Counted from the first letter of the stretch, positions 17,956 through 27,238 are shown. The stretch: DNA of 64,000 nucleotides from Paenibacillus vietnamensis (GCF_020169515.1 NZ_JAHMHW010000001.1:310001-374000), one strand, 5' to 3'. Made by a program: numbers and translations. The notes: a model not told the origin generated them from the letters alone.

Positions 17956-20201
17956 AAATGATGATCAAAACGATATTCGGCTATTTGACCGCCGATTGGT
18001 ACGAGAAGCTTACCAGCTGGTTTGTCGCCATCGTCATAGCGAATGCGATCGCGATATTCGAGGGGTTTTGGTGGGACGAAACGTACCGGATCGCTTATTG
18101 GACGCTGTTCATCGCTGCGGGCATCGATTTTCTGCTGCCTTACCGCATGCGGTTTCTCAAGCTGGTGATCAAGCTTTGCGGAGCAGCGGTCGTTACGATC
18201 CAGCTTGCCCGAATGGACTGGCTGATCGCGAGGCCGGAGCGCTGGCAGGAGTGGGTCTGGTGGCTGCAGGCGCATGCCGCTCAGCTTAATCCGTTCATTT
18301 GGGTAAGTATTGCCCTTCTTCTGCTGCATGTTTTATTCAGCGTATGGACGACGACACGGACGCGGATGTTCGGCCTGATCGGCGTCAGTCTGCTTATTCT
18401 GACGATCGCGGATTCGTTCACGCCGATCTGGCTTTGGGACGAGGTCGGCATGGTCGTATTCGTCGGGCTGCTCTGGCTGGTCGCAAGCCATCTGTCCCGC
18501 CTGCAGCGGGAGCATCCGAGAAGCTGGCGGGAGCTGCTTGAATATCCGTTTCAATTAATAATGCCGATCGCTTTCGTGCTTACGGTACTGATGGCTACCG
18601 GCCTGAACATGCCGTCGCTTTCGCCGATTTTGCAGGATCCTTACACGATTTGGAAGGAATCGAAGGGTCAGACCGTCCAGGTTTTTCTGGGCGACAAAGG
18701 TAATGATCCTGTCACTTCAGACGGCAACGGCAACGCCAGCTCGGGCTACAGCCGCAGCGACGAGGCGCTGGGCGGCGGCTTTGATTTCGATTATTCCCCG
18801 ATGATGACGGTAACGACCTCGCACCGGAGCTACTGGCGCGGGGAATCCAAAGCCTTGTATACGGGCGAAGGCTGGGAGGACAGCGAAACGGCCCGGGATG
18901 AGCAGGTATACGCGATCCAGAAGGGCGCCGAGCTTGCCAGCCTTAACGAGCCACCCGCAGCAGGAACGATTGAGGTCAATCAAATCGTCACGATGATCCG
19001 CAAGGACAGCTATCCGGTCCTGTTCTCGGCTTCGCCGGCTTCCACGGTGAATTGGATCGGCAGCGAAGATGGGGTGCTGCCGAGCGGATTCGTTTGGCTG
19101 CCCGAATCTCTCGAGCTGAGGCTGCTGAATTGGCCGAGCAGAAACCGGAAATACCCGGAAACCTATTCGATCACGTCTTCCGTCCCTGTGCTGGACGAGA
19201 CTGCCTTGCGTGAAACCCGCGCCGGCTGGTCGGGGGCGAATTCCGTGCGAAATGCGATGTATTTGCAATTGCCGGATACTTTACCCGCGAGGGTGAGGGA
19301 GCTGGCCGAAGACGTGACGAAGGAGGCGGAGAGCGACTATGACAAGGCTCGCCTGCTCGAGGAGTATTTGCGGCTCAATTATACGTATAACAACAAGCCG
19401 GATATAAGCAAGCTGACCGGCGAGAGCGTCGATTTTGTCGATCAATTTCTGTTCGAGCTCCAGGAGGGCTACTGCGATTATTTCTCCACGTCAATGGCCG
19501 TTATGGCAAGAAGTCTCGGACTTCCGGCACGCTGGGTCAAAGGGTTTGCTCCGGGCGTTCTGCCGGCAGGCTCGTTTGTCACGCCGGAAGAATATATGGA
19601 GGAGAATCTTAACCCGTCGGGCGCAGGGACGTATACGGTCCGCAATTCCGATGCCCACTCCTGGGTAGAAATTTATTTTGAAGGCTTTGGCTGGGTGCCG
19701 TTTGAGCCTACATCGGGGTTCTCGTTCCCGTACACGGTAGCGGAAGAGGAAGCCGCGCCTTTGCCGGATGCGGACTCGAGCGAGACGACGCCGGCAGCGC
19801 CCGAAGCGGCTCCAAAAACGAATCATGCTGAACTTTGGGCCTGGATTTCGGTTTCCCTGATCGTTGTTGCCGGAGCGGCTTGGGCGTTCGTGCGCCGCAA
19901 GCAAATGATCGCATATTGGCTTAAGTTGAGACACGGCTCCTACACGGCGAATGACCGGATCGTGCTGGAGACGCAGCGGCTGCTTCGAATATGCAAGAAG
20001 CGGGGTCTAGTGCGGCAGGAGCATGAGACGCTGAGGGAAGCGGTGCTTCGCTGGTCGCAAGCCCAGAAGCGGCTGCAGGGCGAATTCCGGTTCGTGCTCG
20101 ACGGCTTCGAGCAGGCGAAATACAGCAAAGTCTCCGTTACCTCCGAGGATGCGGAAAGGTTCGTCCATAAGGTTCGGGCCCTGATCGACGAATTAAAATA
20201 A
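17952..20201 (+). CDS. Transglutaminase-like membrane protein (TgpA/YebA type) with DUF4129-like tail
   Basis: 749 residues from the ATG at 17952, which overlaps the DUF58 stop (ATGA). About six helices occupy the first 230 residues. An extracytoplasmic region carries the transglutaminase core with C508 (EGYCDYFSTSMAVMARS), H569 (DAHSWVEIYF) and a third position in PFEPTSGF, where Glu replaces the more common Asp. A last helix at about 635-655 leads to a cytoplasmic helical tail. The family is thought to be a cell-envelope cysteine protease or amidase. Third gene of the MoxR operon. Confidence 0.9.
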   Translation: MKMMIKTIFGYLTADWYEKLTSWFVAIVIANAIAIFEGFWWDETYRIAYWTLFIAAGIDFLLPYRMRFLKLVIKLCGAAVVTIQLARMDWLIARPERWQEWVWWLQAHAAQLNPFIWVSIALLLLHVLFSVWTTTRTRMFGLIGVSLLILTIADSFTPIWLWDEVGMVVFVGLLWLVASHLSRLQREHPRSWRELLEYPFQLIMPIAFVLTVLMATGLNMPSLSPILQDPYTIWKESKGQTVQVFLGDKGNDPVTSDGNGNASSGYSRSDEALGGGFDFDYSPMMTVTTSHRSYWRGESKALYTGEGWEDSETARDEQVYAIQKGAELASLNEPPAAGTIEVNQIVTMIRKDSYPVLFSASPASTVNWIGSEDGVLPSGFVWLPESLELRLLNWPSRNRKYPETYSITSSVPVLDETALRETRAGWSGANSVRNAMYLQLPDTLPARVRELAEDVTKEAESDYDKARLLEEYLRLNYTYNNKPDISKLTGESVDFVDQFLFELQEGYCDYFSTSMAVMARSLGLPARWVKGFAPGVLPAGSFVTPEEYMEENLNPSGAGTYTVRNSDAHSWVEIYFEGFGWVPFEPTSGFSFPYTVAEEEAAPLPDADSSETTPAAPEAAPKTNHAELWAWISVSLIVVAGAAWAFVRRKQMIAYWLKLRHGSYTANDRIVLETQRLLRICKKRGLVRQEHETLREAVLRWSQAQKRLQGEFRFVLDGFEQAKYSKVSVTSEDAERFVHKVRALIDELK

Positions 20202-20242
20202 GTGCAATCCTTCTATAATAAATATGCCCGGAACAGCTTTAG

Positions 20243-20276
20243 CCGTCCTCTAATGAAAAAGGGGGCGGTTTTTTTT
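20243..20276 (+). terminator. Likely terminator after the MoxR operon
   Basis: CCGTCCTC (20243-20250) pairs with GGGGGCGG (20261-20268) with two G-T wobbles, followed by eight T. It is weaker than the other terminators here, but well placed between operons. Confidence 0.6.
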
Positions 20277-20304
20277 GCAACAAATTTGGTTTGTATGGTA
20301 TAGT
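20275..20304 (+). promoter_or_regulatory. Candidate sigma-A promoter of the yqeG housekeeping operon
   Basis: TTGCAA (20275-20280) and TATAGT (20299-20304) are 18 bases apart, directly after the preceding terminator and 40 bases before the yqeG start. Confidence 0.55.
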
Positions 20305-20343
20305 TTCGTAAGAAAGCAGGCAGAAAGCAGAGGGATATCGACT

Positions 20344-20868
20344 ATGTTTGAACGGCTGTTGCCGCATATGCGAGTTAATACGGTATATGAAATTAATTTA
20401 GATGAGCTGCATTCGCGCGGCGTTCGCGGCATCATTACGGATTTGGACAATACGCTAGTAGGCGCCAAGGAAGCTTTGGCGACGCCCGAGCTGGTTCAGT
20501 GGCTGGACTACGTCCGCTCGCGAGGCTTTCAGGTCGTCATCGTCTCCAACAACAACGCGACGCGCGTCGGCAAGTTTGCCGCTCCGCTTAACATTCCTTA
20601 TATTCACGCTGCGCGCAAGCCGGCCGGCAAAGCGTTCCGCAAGGCGCTCCGCGTCCTCGGCATGGCTGCGGAGAATACGGTCGTTATCGGCGACCAGATG
20701 CTTACGGATGTTCTTGGAGGCAACCGGATGGGCTTGTATACGATTCTTGTTACGCCGATTGCGCCTGCCGATGAAGGCATCATGACGCGCGTAAACCGGA
20801 GGATCGAACGATTTGCATTGGTGCGGCTAAGGAAAAAAGGGTTATGGTACGAGGGGGAAACGAAGTGA
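20344..20868 (+). CDS. yqeG: YqeG-family HAD phosphatase
   Basis: 174 residues from the ATG at 20344, matching the length of B. subtilis YqeG. An upstream in-frame start would cover the promoter region. HAD motif I is ITDLDNTLVG, motif II VIVSNNN, and motif III/IV VIGDQMLTDVLGGN. The family is annotated as a phosphatidylglycerophosphatase-like or nucleotide-type phosphatase; the substrate is uncertain. It opens a long operon and overlaps yqeH by 4 bases. Confidence 0.93.
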   Translation: MFERLLPHMRVNTVYEINLDELHSRGVRGIITDLDNTLVGAKEALATPELVQWLDYVRSRGFQVVIVSNNNATRVGKFAAPLNIPYIHAARKPAGKAFRKALRVLGMAAENTVVIGDQMLTDVLGGNRMGLYTILVTPIAPADEGIMTRVNRRIERFALVRLRKKGLWYEGETK

Positions 20869-21992
20869 GAGAACAACATCTGAGTCAGGCATCGCCTGCC
20901 TGTGCAGGCTGCGGCGTGCAGCTGCAGTCCGAAAAGCCGGAGCTTCCCGGATATTTGCCGCCTGCTGCGGCCGGACGCGAGCCGGTCATTTGCCAGCGCT
21001 GCTTCCGTATCCGGAATTATAACGAGGCAGCGTCGGTTGCCGTCGATCAGGACGATTTTTTGCGGCTCCTCGGCAGCATCGGTTCTACGGACAGTCTGGT
21101 TGTACATATCGTCGATCTATATGATTTTGAAGGCAGCCTGATCTCGGGCCTGCAGCGTTTTGTCGGTAACAACCCTGTCCTTCTGGTCGTCAACAAAATC
21201 GATTTGCTGCCGAAGTCGATGAACGTCAACCGCCTGCGCAATTGGGTTCAAAGACAGGCAAAGGCGGAAGGACTGAGGACCGTCGATGTCGTATTATGCA
21301 GCGCCAAACGGAATATGGGCTTTGAGCATGTGATCGACGCCCTTGAGAAATACAGGGACGGACGCGATGTATACGTCGTAGGTGCGACAAACGTGGGCAA
21401 ATCCACGCTGATCAACCGTCTGATCCGCGATTACAGCGATATGGAACGCGAGCTGACGACTTCCCGTTATCCGGGGACGACGCTCGATGCGGTCCATATC
21501 CCGCTCGACGACGGCAAGGCCATTATTGACACGCCGGGCATTGTCTACGAATCCAGGATGACGGAAATCGTGCCGCGCAGCTTCCTCGGCGCCCTGCTTC
21601 CGGACAAACCGATCAAGCCGCTCGTCTATCAGCTCAATTCGGGGCAGACGCTGTTTATCGGCAGTCTGGTACGGTTTGATTTTGTCGAAGGAGACCGCCA
21701 GTCTTTTACGTTCTATATTTCGAATGCGCTTAACGTGCACAGGACGAAGCTGGAGCGCGCGGAGGCGCTTTATGCGGATCACCGCGGCCAGCTGCTGGGA
21801 GGTCCGTCGCTGGAGGAGCTGGAGAGCATGCCGGCCTGGACCAGGCATTCTCTCCGCGTCAGACGCGGAGAGAACAAGGACGTATTCATTTCAGGCCTCG
21901 GCTGGATTCAGGTGAACGGAACGGGCGGAGCGCAAATTGACATTTATGCCCCTAAGGGCGTCAAGGTTATGCTCCGCGAATCGATGATTTAA
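20865..21992 (+). CDS. yqeH: Ribosome biogenesis GTPase YqeH
   Basis: 375 residues from the GTG at 20865, which has GAGGGGG 7 bases upstream. A zinc finger is formed by C13/C16 and C43/C46. The GTPase is circularly permuted: G4 (VNKIDLLPKS) and G5 (CSAK) precede G1 (GATNVGKST) and G3 (DTPG). A C-terminal RNA-binding region follows. YqeH acts in assembly of the 30S ribosomal subunit. The start overlaps the yqeG stop. Confidence 0.96.
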   Translation: MREQHLSQASPACAGCGVQLQSEKPELPGYLPPAAAGREPVICQRCFRIRNYNEAASVAVDQDDFLRLLGSIGSTDSLVVHIVDLYDFEGSLISGLQRFVGNNPVLLVVNKIDLLPKSMNVNRLRNWVQRQAKAEGLRTVDVVLCSAKRNMGFEHVIDALEKYRDGRDVYVVGATNVGKSTLINRLIRDYSDMERELTTSRYPGTTLDAVHIPLDDGKAIIDTPGIVYESRMTEIVPRSFLGALLPDKPIKPLVYQLNSGQTLFIGSLVRFDFVEGDRQSFTFYISNALNVHRTKLERAEALYADHRGQLLGGPSLEELESMPAWTRHSLRVRRGENKDVFISGLGWIQVNGTGGAQIDIYAPKGVKVMLRESMI

Positions 21993-22018
21993 CATAAGGC
22001 TTGGAAGGGGAGCTCACT

Positions 22019-22888
22019 GTGACGATTGGCGTCGAAGGAAGCCGTATGGACAGCCATACGGTATTATACGGGGTAATCGGCAATCCAATCCGGCATTCGA
22101 AATCTCCGATTATGATGAACCGGGCTTTCCGCGAAACGGGAATTAACGGGGCGTATGCCGCATTCCACGTAACAAGCGAGCGGCTGGCCGATTTTGCTGC
22201 GGGAGTAAGGGCGATGGGCATTCGCGGAGTGAACGTCACGATTCCGCATAAGCTGGATATTATGTCATTATTGGATGAGATCGATGCGGGTGCGGAGGCG
22301 ATCGGCGCCGTCAATACGATCGTGAACGACGACGGCCGCCTGATCGGCTATAACACCGACGGGATCGGCTACGTCCGGTCGTTGAAGGAAGAAGCGGAGC
22401 CGGAGCTCGCAGGCAAGAAAATGGTTGTGCTCGGAGCCGGCGGGGCCGCGCGGGGCATCGTCTACGCCTTGACGAAGGAGAGCCCGGAGCGGATTACGAT
22501 CGTGAACCGTTCTGTGGAGCGCGCGGAGGAGCTGGCGAAGGCATTCCGTTCGCAAGCGGACATCGAAGCAGCAGCGGTGGAAAGCTTGAAGGAGGCTTGC
22601 CGGCAAGCGGACATCGTTATCAATACGACTTCCGTCGGCATGTACCCGAATACGGAGGATACGCCGATCGACGGCGCTTGGCTGCAGCCCGGCGCAGTTG
22701 CAAGCGATCTGATCTACAATCCGCTGAAAACAACCTTTTTGCAGCAGGCGGAGCGGCAGGGCTGCCGTGTGCACGGCGGGCTCGGGATGTTCATATACCA
22801 GGGCGCCTATGCTTTCGAGTACTGGACAGGCCGGCCGGCCCCGGTCGAAGCGATGCGCGAAACGGTGCTGGACTCGCTGCAGGGGTAG
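22019..22888 (+). CDS. aroE: Shikimate dehydrogenase (NADP+)
   Basis: 289 residues from the GTG at 22019, 6 bases after GGAAGGGGAG; a TTG at 22001 lies before that site. The substrate-binding N-terminus has GNPIRHSKSP, NVTIPHK carries the catalytic lysine, and NTDGIGY the aspartate. The NADP-binding Rossmann loop is GAGGAARG. It reduces 3-dehydroshikimate to shikimate in aromatic amino acid synthesis. Its place between yqeH and yhbY is conserved in Bacillales. Confidence 0.96.
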   Translation: MTIGVEGSRMDSHTVLYGVIGNPIRHSKSPIMMNRAFRETGINGAYAAFHVTSERLADFAAGVRAMGIRGVNVTIPHKLDIMSLLDEIDAGAEAIGAVNTIVNDDGRLIGYNTDGIGYVRSLKEEAEPELAGKKMVVLGAGGAARGIVYALTKESPERITIVNRSVERAEELAKAFRSQADIEAAAVESLKEACRQADIVINTTSVGMYPNTEDTPIDGAWLQPGAVASDLIYNPLKTTFLQQAERQGCRVHGGLGMFIYQGAYAFEYWTGRPAPVEAMRETVLDSLQG

Positions 22889-22971
22889 GCATCCGTTTAA
22901 GTTCGTGGCAGGCGAATGGGGTTAAAAGGATTTTCTGCGGTTAAATTCACTGCATTTACGAATTCGAGTTG

Positions 22972-23168
22972 AATAACTGGATTTACTCCCGTTAACGCTG
23001 CCAATGTGTCATCAAACCGAAATTCTGCCGAAATTAGCGGGAGTTTTTCCAGTTATATGAGATAAACGGTTATTTTTGGGTAAAATAACTGTAGAAATGC
23101 CTTTATTACTGACCGGCTGACGAACGAATAAAGAAGATTCTCTTATTGCTGAATGACTGCAGCAATAA
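22972..23168. repeat. Array of consecutive inverted repeats in the aroE-yhbY gap
   Basis: The 350-base gap between aroE and yhbY holds no gene but four nested or consecutive hairpins. (1) A 23-base arm at 22973-22995 (starts ATAACTGGA) pairs with 23034-23056, 19 of 23 positions complementary. (2) CGGTTATTTT pairs with AAAATAACTG around 23067-23092. (3) CTTTATT (23101-23107) pairs with AATAAAG (23127-23133). (4) TTATTGCTG (23143-23151) pairs with CAGCAATAA (23160-23168). There is no clean T run after any of them. It may be a mobile or structured intergenic repeat. Confidence 0.6.
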
Positions 23169-23238
23169 ACCCGCATGATGAATTATTTATGCTTATTAAC
23201 AATATCGATTGATCGAGATGAAAGAAGGAACACTTACT

Positions 23239-23529
23239 ATGCTTACAGGCAAACAAAAACGTTATTTAAGATCGCTGGCGCATCACTTGACTCCGATTTT
23301 CCAGGTCGGCAAGGGCGGCACGAACGACCAGCTCGTACGCCATATTGAGGAGGCGATCGAGACCCGCGAGCTGATCAAGGTATCCGTCCTGAACAACTGT
23401 CTGGACGATCCTCGCGAGATCGGCGCGGAGGTTGCGGCTGCAGCGGGCGCCGAGCTCGTTCAGGTGATCGGCAAGACGATCGTTCTCTATAAGGAGTCCA
23501 GAGACAACAAGCAAATCGAGCTTCCCTAG
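23239..23529 (+). CDS. yhbY: YhbY-family RNA-binding protein (CRM domain)
   Basis: 96 residues from the ATG at 23239, exactly the family length. An upstream in-frame start would add an unsupported tail, and GAAGGAA lies 8 bases before this ATG. The protein is a single CRM domain with the GKGG loop (VGKGGTNDQLV). Family members associate with pre-50S ribosomal particles. It is 14 bases ahead of nadD. Confidence 0.95.
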   Translation: MLTGKQKRYLRSLAHHLTPIFQVGKGGTNDQLVRHIEEAIETRELIKVSVLNNCLDDPREIGAEVAAAAGAELVQVIGKTIVLYKESRDNKQIELP

Positions 23530-23543
23530 AGGAGGTGCAACAC

Positions 23544-24134
23544 GTGAGAAATATAGGCATCATGGGCGGCACCTTCGATCCGATCCACATGGGTCATATG
23601 ATTGCCGCGGAGACGGCGCGCGAGCAGTGCGGCCTTCACGAGGTGTGGTTCATCCCGTCCTACGGGCCCCCGCTTAAAGCGAATGAGCCCGGCGTAAGCA
23701 GCCGGCACCGCTATGAAATGGCCTGCTCCGCGGCGGAGGACAATCCTTTCTTCCGCGTGCTGGACATCGAGCTGCAAAGAGGCGGAGTCAGCTATTCGTA
23801 CGATACCGTCATGGAACTGAAGTCCCGTTATCCGGAGCTTCAGTTCTCGTATATTATCGGGTCCGACAGGATTAACGACCTTCCGCAGTGGCATAAGATC
23901 GAGCTGTTGGCCGAGGCCGTCTCCTTTATCGGGCTCGAACGGCCGAACGAGCCGATCCTTCTGGAGGAGCTGCCCGATTATTTGAGAAGCCGGATCCGGC
24001 TGATCCGGATGCCGGCGATCGAGATATCTTCCACGGCGATCAGGGGCAAGCTAAAGGCTGACGGCTCCGTCCGCTACCTCGTGCCTGATTCCGTACTTAG
24101 CTATATAAGGAGGTACGGCTTATATGAATCGTGA
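23544..24134 (+). CDS. nadD: Nicotinate-nucleotide adenylyltransferase
   Basis: 196 residues from the GTG at 23544, 7 bases after GGAGGTG; an earlier GTG at 23535 lies inside that ribosome binding site. The nucleotidyltransferase signature is GGTFDPIHMGH (H15, H18), and ISSTAIR near the C-terminus completes the ATP site. It makes deamido-NAD from nicotinate mononucleotide and ATP. It overlaps yqeK by 11 bases. Confidence 0.97.
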   Translation: MRNIGIMGGTFDPIHMGHMIAAETAREQCGLHEVWFIPSYGPPLKANEPGVSSRHRYEMACSAAEDNPFFRVLDIELQRGGVSYSYDTVMELKSRYPELQFSYIIGSDRINDLPQWHKIELLAEAVSFIGLERPNEPILLEELPDYLRSRIRLIRMPAIEISSTAIRGKLKADGSVRYLVPDSVLSYIRRYGLYES

Positions 24135-24696
24135 GCAAATGATCGAGAAGGTAAAAGCGGAAATGCCGGAGCGCAGATGGCTGCACACGCAAGGAGTCAT
24201 GGAGACGTCCGTTCAGCTCGCGCAGCGTTTCGGAGAAGATCCGGAGCGGGCAGAGCTGGCGGCGATTTTGCATGACGTGGCAAAATATTGGCCGACCGAG
24301 CGGATGGCCGGTATTATCAGGGAGCAGAGCCTGCCTGCCGAGCTTCTGCTGTACGACAAAGAGCTGTGGCACGCACCGGTAGGGGCATGGGTTGCCGAGC
24401 ACGAATACGGCGTAACCGACACCGGCGTGCTGGATGCGATCAGGTACCATACCTCCGGCAGGAAAGGCATGTCCCGTCTGGAAAAAATCGTGTGCCTGGC
24501 CGACTACATGGAGCCTGGCCGGGACTTTCCCGGCGTGGACCGGATCAGGGAGCTGAGCCGGGAGCGGCTGGACGAAGCGCTGCTAGCGGGCTTTAACTCT
24601 ACAATTTCCTTTCTTCTGGAGAAAGGAAAACGTATTTTTCCGCTGACGGTGGAGGCACGGAACTCTTTATTGGAATCATCTATCACAGGAGGTTGA
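24124..24696 (+). CDS. yqeK: HD-domain phosphohydrolase YqeK (Ap4A hydrolase type)
   Basis: 190 residues. HD-superfamily metal ligands are visible: H21 in RWLHTQGV and the HD pair in ILHDVAKY (about 49-50), with a later IRYHTSGR. YqeK proteins are reported to cleave diadenosine tetraphosphate symmetrically into two ADP. AGGAGGT precedes the ATG inside the end of nadD. The nadD-yqeK-rsfS order is conserved in Firmicutes. Confidence 0.94.
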   Translation: MNREQMIEKVKAEMPERRWLHTQGVMETSVQLAQRFGEDPERAELAAILHDVAKYWPTERMAGIIREQSLPAELLLYDKELWHAPVGAWVAEHEYGVTDTGVLDAIRYHTSGRKGMSRLEKIVCLADYMEPGRDFPGVDRIRELSRERLDEALLAGFNSTISFLLEKGKRIFPLTVEARNSLLESSITGG

Positions 24697-24700
24697 GTCT

Positions 24701-25048
24701 ATGACACTACAGTCGGATCAATTGCTTCAAATAACGGTCGCGGCCGCCGAGGACAAAAAAGCGGTGCGGGTCGTTGCCTTAAATTTAAAAGAAATATCAT
24801 TGGTAGCGGATTATTTCGTCATCTGCAGCGGTAATTCGGATACGCAGGTGCAGGCGATCGCTACGGAAATCAGGAAGCAGGCGGAGAAGAACGGCACCCG
24901 CGTCCGCGGCATCGAAGGCATGGATACGGCCAGATGGGTGCTGATCGATCTCGGTGACGTGATCGTACACGTCTTTCACCGCGACGAACGCGATTATTAC
25001 AATATTGAGCGGCTCTGGTCCGATGCGAAGGTTGTGGAATTCGCATGA
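24701..25048 (+). CDS. rsfS: Ribosomal silencing factor RsfS
   Basis: 115 residues with the DUF143/Iojap fold. Typical stretches are DYFVICSGNSDTQVQAIA, GMDTARWVLIDLGDVIVH and YYNIERLW. RsfS binds ribosomal protein L14 and blocks subunit joining under nutrient limitation. AGGAGG lies upstream, and the stop overlaps the next start (ATGA). Confidence 0.96.
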   Translation: MTLQSDQLLQITVAAAEDKKAVRVVALNLKEISLVADYFVICSGNSDTQVQAIATEIRKQAEKNGTRVRGIEGMDTARWVLIDLGDVIVHVFHRDERDYYNIERLWSDAKVVEFA

Positions 25049-25983
25049 GCTTTGTCGCAGGTACGACGCAGACGCTCAAGGTGGCGCGCGAGGTGTCGCC
25101 TTACGGCTATTTCCTGAGCGACGGCGAATCGGAGATTCTGCTGCACTATACCGAGCTGGTAGGCTCCAAGCCGAACATCGGCAGCGAAGTCGAAGCGTTT
25201 CTGTTTTACGATTCGGAAGACCGGCCGGCCGCCACGATGAAGAAGCCGCTGCTGCAGCTCGGAGAGCTCGCCCGGCTGAAAGTGGCCGACGTTCATCCCC
25301 GTCTCGGCTGCTTTCTCGAGATGGGCCTTGGCCGGCAGCTGCTGCTGCCGCTCTCGGAGCTGCCGGAGAGCATCGATTACAGGCCGCTGCCGGGGGACGA
25401 AGTTTTCGTCGTTATGCAGCATGACAAGATCGGCAGACTTGTTGCGAAGCTGGCTTTCGAGGAAGAGCTGTCGAAGCTCGTATTTCCAGCTCCGGCGATC
25501 TGGAACAACCAGTGGGTCGAAGGCTGGGTGACGAAGACGCTTCAGCTTGGCTCCTTCGTCATTTTGGACGGCGGGGTCGTCGGCTTCGGGGTGTACGGGC
25601 TGATCCCAAGCTCCGAACGTATCCGGCCGCTCCGGCTTGGAGAACGGGTAAGGGCCCGCGTCACGTATATCCGGGAGGACGGGAGAGTGAACCTCTCGAT
25701 GGCGCAGCGCAAGGAGGTCGGGCGGCTTGAGGATGCCGACCGCATTCTTGCCTTTTTGAAGGAGCGGCCAAACGGAGCCATGCCTTATTCCGACGAAACG
25801 GAAGCAGACATCATCAAGCATAAATTCGGCATCAGCAAAGGCGCTTTCAAGCGTGCAATCGGGAAGCTGATGAGAGAAGGGCTGGTAACGCAAAAAGGGA
25901 GCTGGACGCACTTGACGTCCGAAAGCGAAACCCCGGCTGCAGGGGCGGATGCTTCCGTAAACGAAGGGACGGAAAAGCTATGA
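25045..25983 (+). CDS. CvfB-family S1-like RNA-binding protein
   Basis: 312 residues. Three S1-like OB-fold segments run through the first 230 residues, with a winged-helix domain at about 235-290 (KHKFGISKGAFKRAIGKLMREGLV). That is the CvfB/YitL layout. CvfB of Staphylococcus binds RNA and affects virulence gene expression; here a general RNA role is likely. It overlaps its neighbours on both sides by 4 bases. The last 20 residues are Ala/Glu-rich and variable. Confidence 0.9.
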   Translation: MSFVAGTTQTLKVAREVSPYGYFLSDGESEILLHYTELVGSKPNIGSEVEAFLFYDSEDRPAATMKKPLLQLGELARLKVADVHPRLGCFLEMGLGRQLLLPLSELPESIDYRPLPGDEVFVVMQHDKIGRLVAKLAFEEELSKLVFPAPAIWNNQWVEGWVTKTLQLGSFVILDGGVVGFGVYGLIPSSERIRPLRLGERVRARVTYIREDGRVNLSMAQRKEVGRLEDADRILAFLKERPNGAMPYSDETEADIIKHKFGISKGAFKRAIGKLMREGLVTQKGSWTHLTSESETPAAGADASVNEGTEKL

Positions 25984-26750
25984 TGCGCTCGTACGGGCAG
26001 TTTGCAACGGTATACGACCTGCTGATGGAGGAGATGCCTTACGCGGATTGGCTGGGCTTCGCCAGGGAATGCTGGTCCCGCTACGGCAATATGCCGGCCA
26101 CGGTCGTGGATCTCGGCTGCGGCACCGGCAGCATTGCCATCCCGCTGGCCCGCTCGGGCTTTGACGTGTACGGGCTCGACCTGTCCTCGGACATGCTTAC
26201 CGTCGCGCGCAGCAAATGGGACGAGACGGCCCAGACGGTCACCAGGCCGCGTCAGGGCACAATCAGATGGCTGCAGCAGGATATGCGGGAATGGGGGCTC
26301 CAGGAGCCCGTGGATACGGTCATCTCTTTCTGCGATTGCTTGAACTATCTGACGGAGGAAGCCGATATCGAAGCGGCGTTCCGGGCAACTTATAACGGTC
26401 TCCGGAACGGAGGCTCGTTCCTGTTTGACGTGCATCCGCCGAAGCAGCTGATCCGTTATGCGCAGGAGCAGCCTTTCGTGCTGGACGAGCGGGAAGTGGC
26501 CTATATTTGGACCTGCGAGCTGGAACAGGAGCGCTGCGAAATCGAGCATCATCTGACGATTTTTGCGCGGGATAAGGATTCGAAGTTTTACCGGTTCGAG
26601 GAATCGCATATTCAGCGGGCTTACGACCCCGACTGGATCGAAGGCGCCTTGCGGAGGGCGGGGTTCCGGACGGTCGAGCGGTTTGCCGATTTCGAGCTGA
26701 AGCCGGCCAGCCGCGAATCGGAGCGATTGTTCTTCGCCGCACTCAAATAA
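25980..26750 (+). CDS. yqeM: Class I SAM-dependent methyltransferase (YqeM type)
   Basis: 256 residues. SAM-binding motif I is VVDLGCGTGSIAIPLA, with motif II GLDLSSDML and motif IV DTVISFCDCLNYL. The position at the end of the nadD-yqeK-rsfS operon is that of B. subtilis yqeM. The substrate is not established. It overlaps the preceding gene by 4 bases, and a terminator follows. Confidence 0.92.
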   Translation: MMRSYGQFATVYDLLMEEMPYADWLGFARECWSRYGNMPATVVDLGCGTGSIAIPLARSGFDVYGLDLSSDMLTVARSKWDETAQTVTRPRQGTIRWLQQDMREWGLQEPVDTVISFCDCLNYLTEEADIEAAFRATYNGLRNGGSFLFDVHPPKQLIRYAQEQPFVLDEREVAYIWTCELEQERCEIEHHLTIFARDKDSKFYRFEESHIQRAYDPDWIEGALRRAGFRTVERFADFELKPASRESERLFFAALK

Positions 26751-26765
26751 ATCGTTTATACAATG

Positions 26766-26813
26766 AAACGGGCTATCCCGGAAGGCTGTTTGCCTGAGGG
26801 GATAGCCCGTTTT
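26766..26813 (+). terminator. Rho-independent terminator closing the yqeG-yqeM operon
   Basis: AAACGGGCTATCCC (26766-26779) pairs perfectly with GGGATAGCCCGTTT (26798-26811), and a short T run follows. The symmetric A and T flanks would also let it stop transcription from the minus-strand gene beyond. The roughly 200 bases between it and that gene show nothing else I can support. Confidence 0.88.
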
Positions 26814-27016
26814 GCCGTTCGGAACCGGAAATGGGAACGTGGCGGGCGCCCGCCCGGCGCTCTGCCCCGGCCAGCGAACGGCTTGGATGCCGTGTATTGT
26901 CGAAATATACGAATTTTGTCGAAATTGCGGCGGACGCGTATCCGTTTTCACCTGACGGAGGAAGCAAGCCCGAAACGAACGGCCGTATCTATATCTAGTG
27001 GTCGCCCCTGCGGCCT

Positions 27017-27238
27017 CTATTCGCGCAGAGCGTCACGCAGACGGCTGTTCATGCCTGTCCCCGGCCCGGATCGGCGCGCCGCCTCCAGCCGCCACTTTCT
27101 GGCGTTCTCCGCCAGAGCGGCGTTGTCTTCCTCCAGCTTATCTATGTAATCCAGCAGCTCCGGCACCTCGTACCCCGCGTCTCTGAACAGCTTGCCGATT
27201 AAATCCCGCATTTGCCCCCGGGTATCTTCCACTTGCAT
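27017..27238 (-). CDS. Small coiled-coil-like protein of unknown function
   Basis: 73 residues from the ATG at 27238; a TTG at 27250 is possible, and the AAAGG site is close to both. The sequence is highly charged, with VPELLDYIDKLEEDNAALAEN forming a heptad-like helix and arginine-rich ends. It is the only minus-strand gene between the yqe operon and nrd. It faces away from the nrd promoter with about 110 bases between them. I do not recognise the family. Confidence 0.55.
   Translation of the reverse strand: MQVEDTRGQMRDLIGKLFRDAGYEVPELLDYIDKLEEDNAALAENARKWRLEAARRSGPGTGMNSRLRDALRE

Noticed and set aside
26763..27149. 128-codon plus-strand frame over the yqeM terminator
   Set aside because: It begins inside the terminator hairpin and is antisense to the more protein-like minus-strand gene at 27017-27238.
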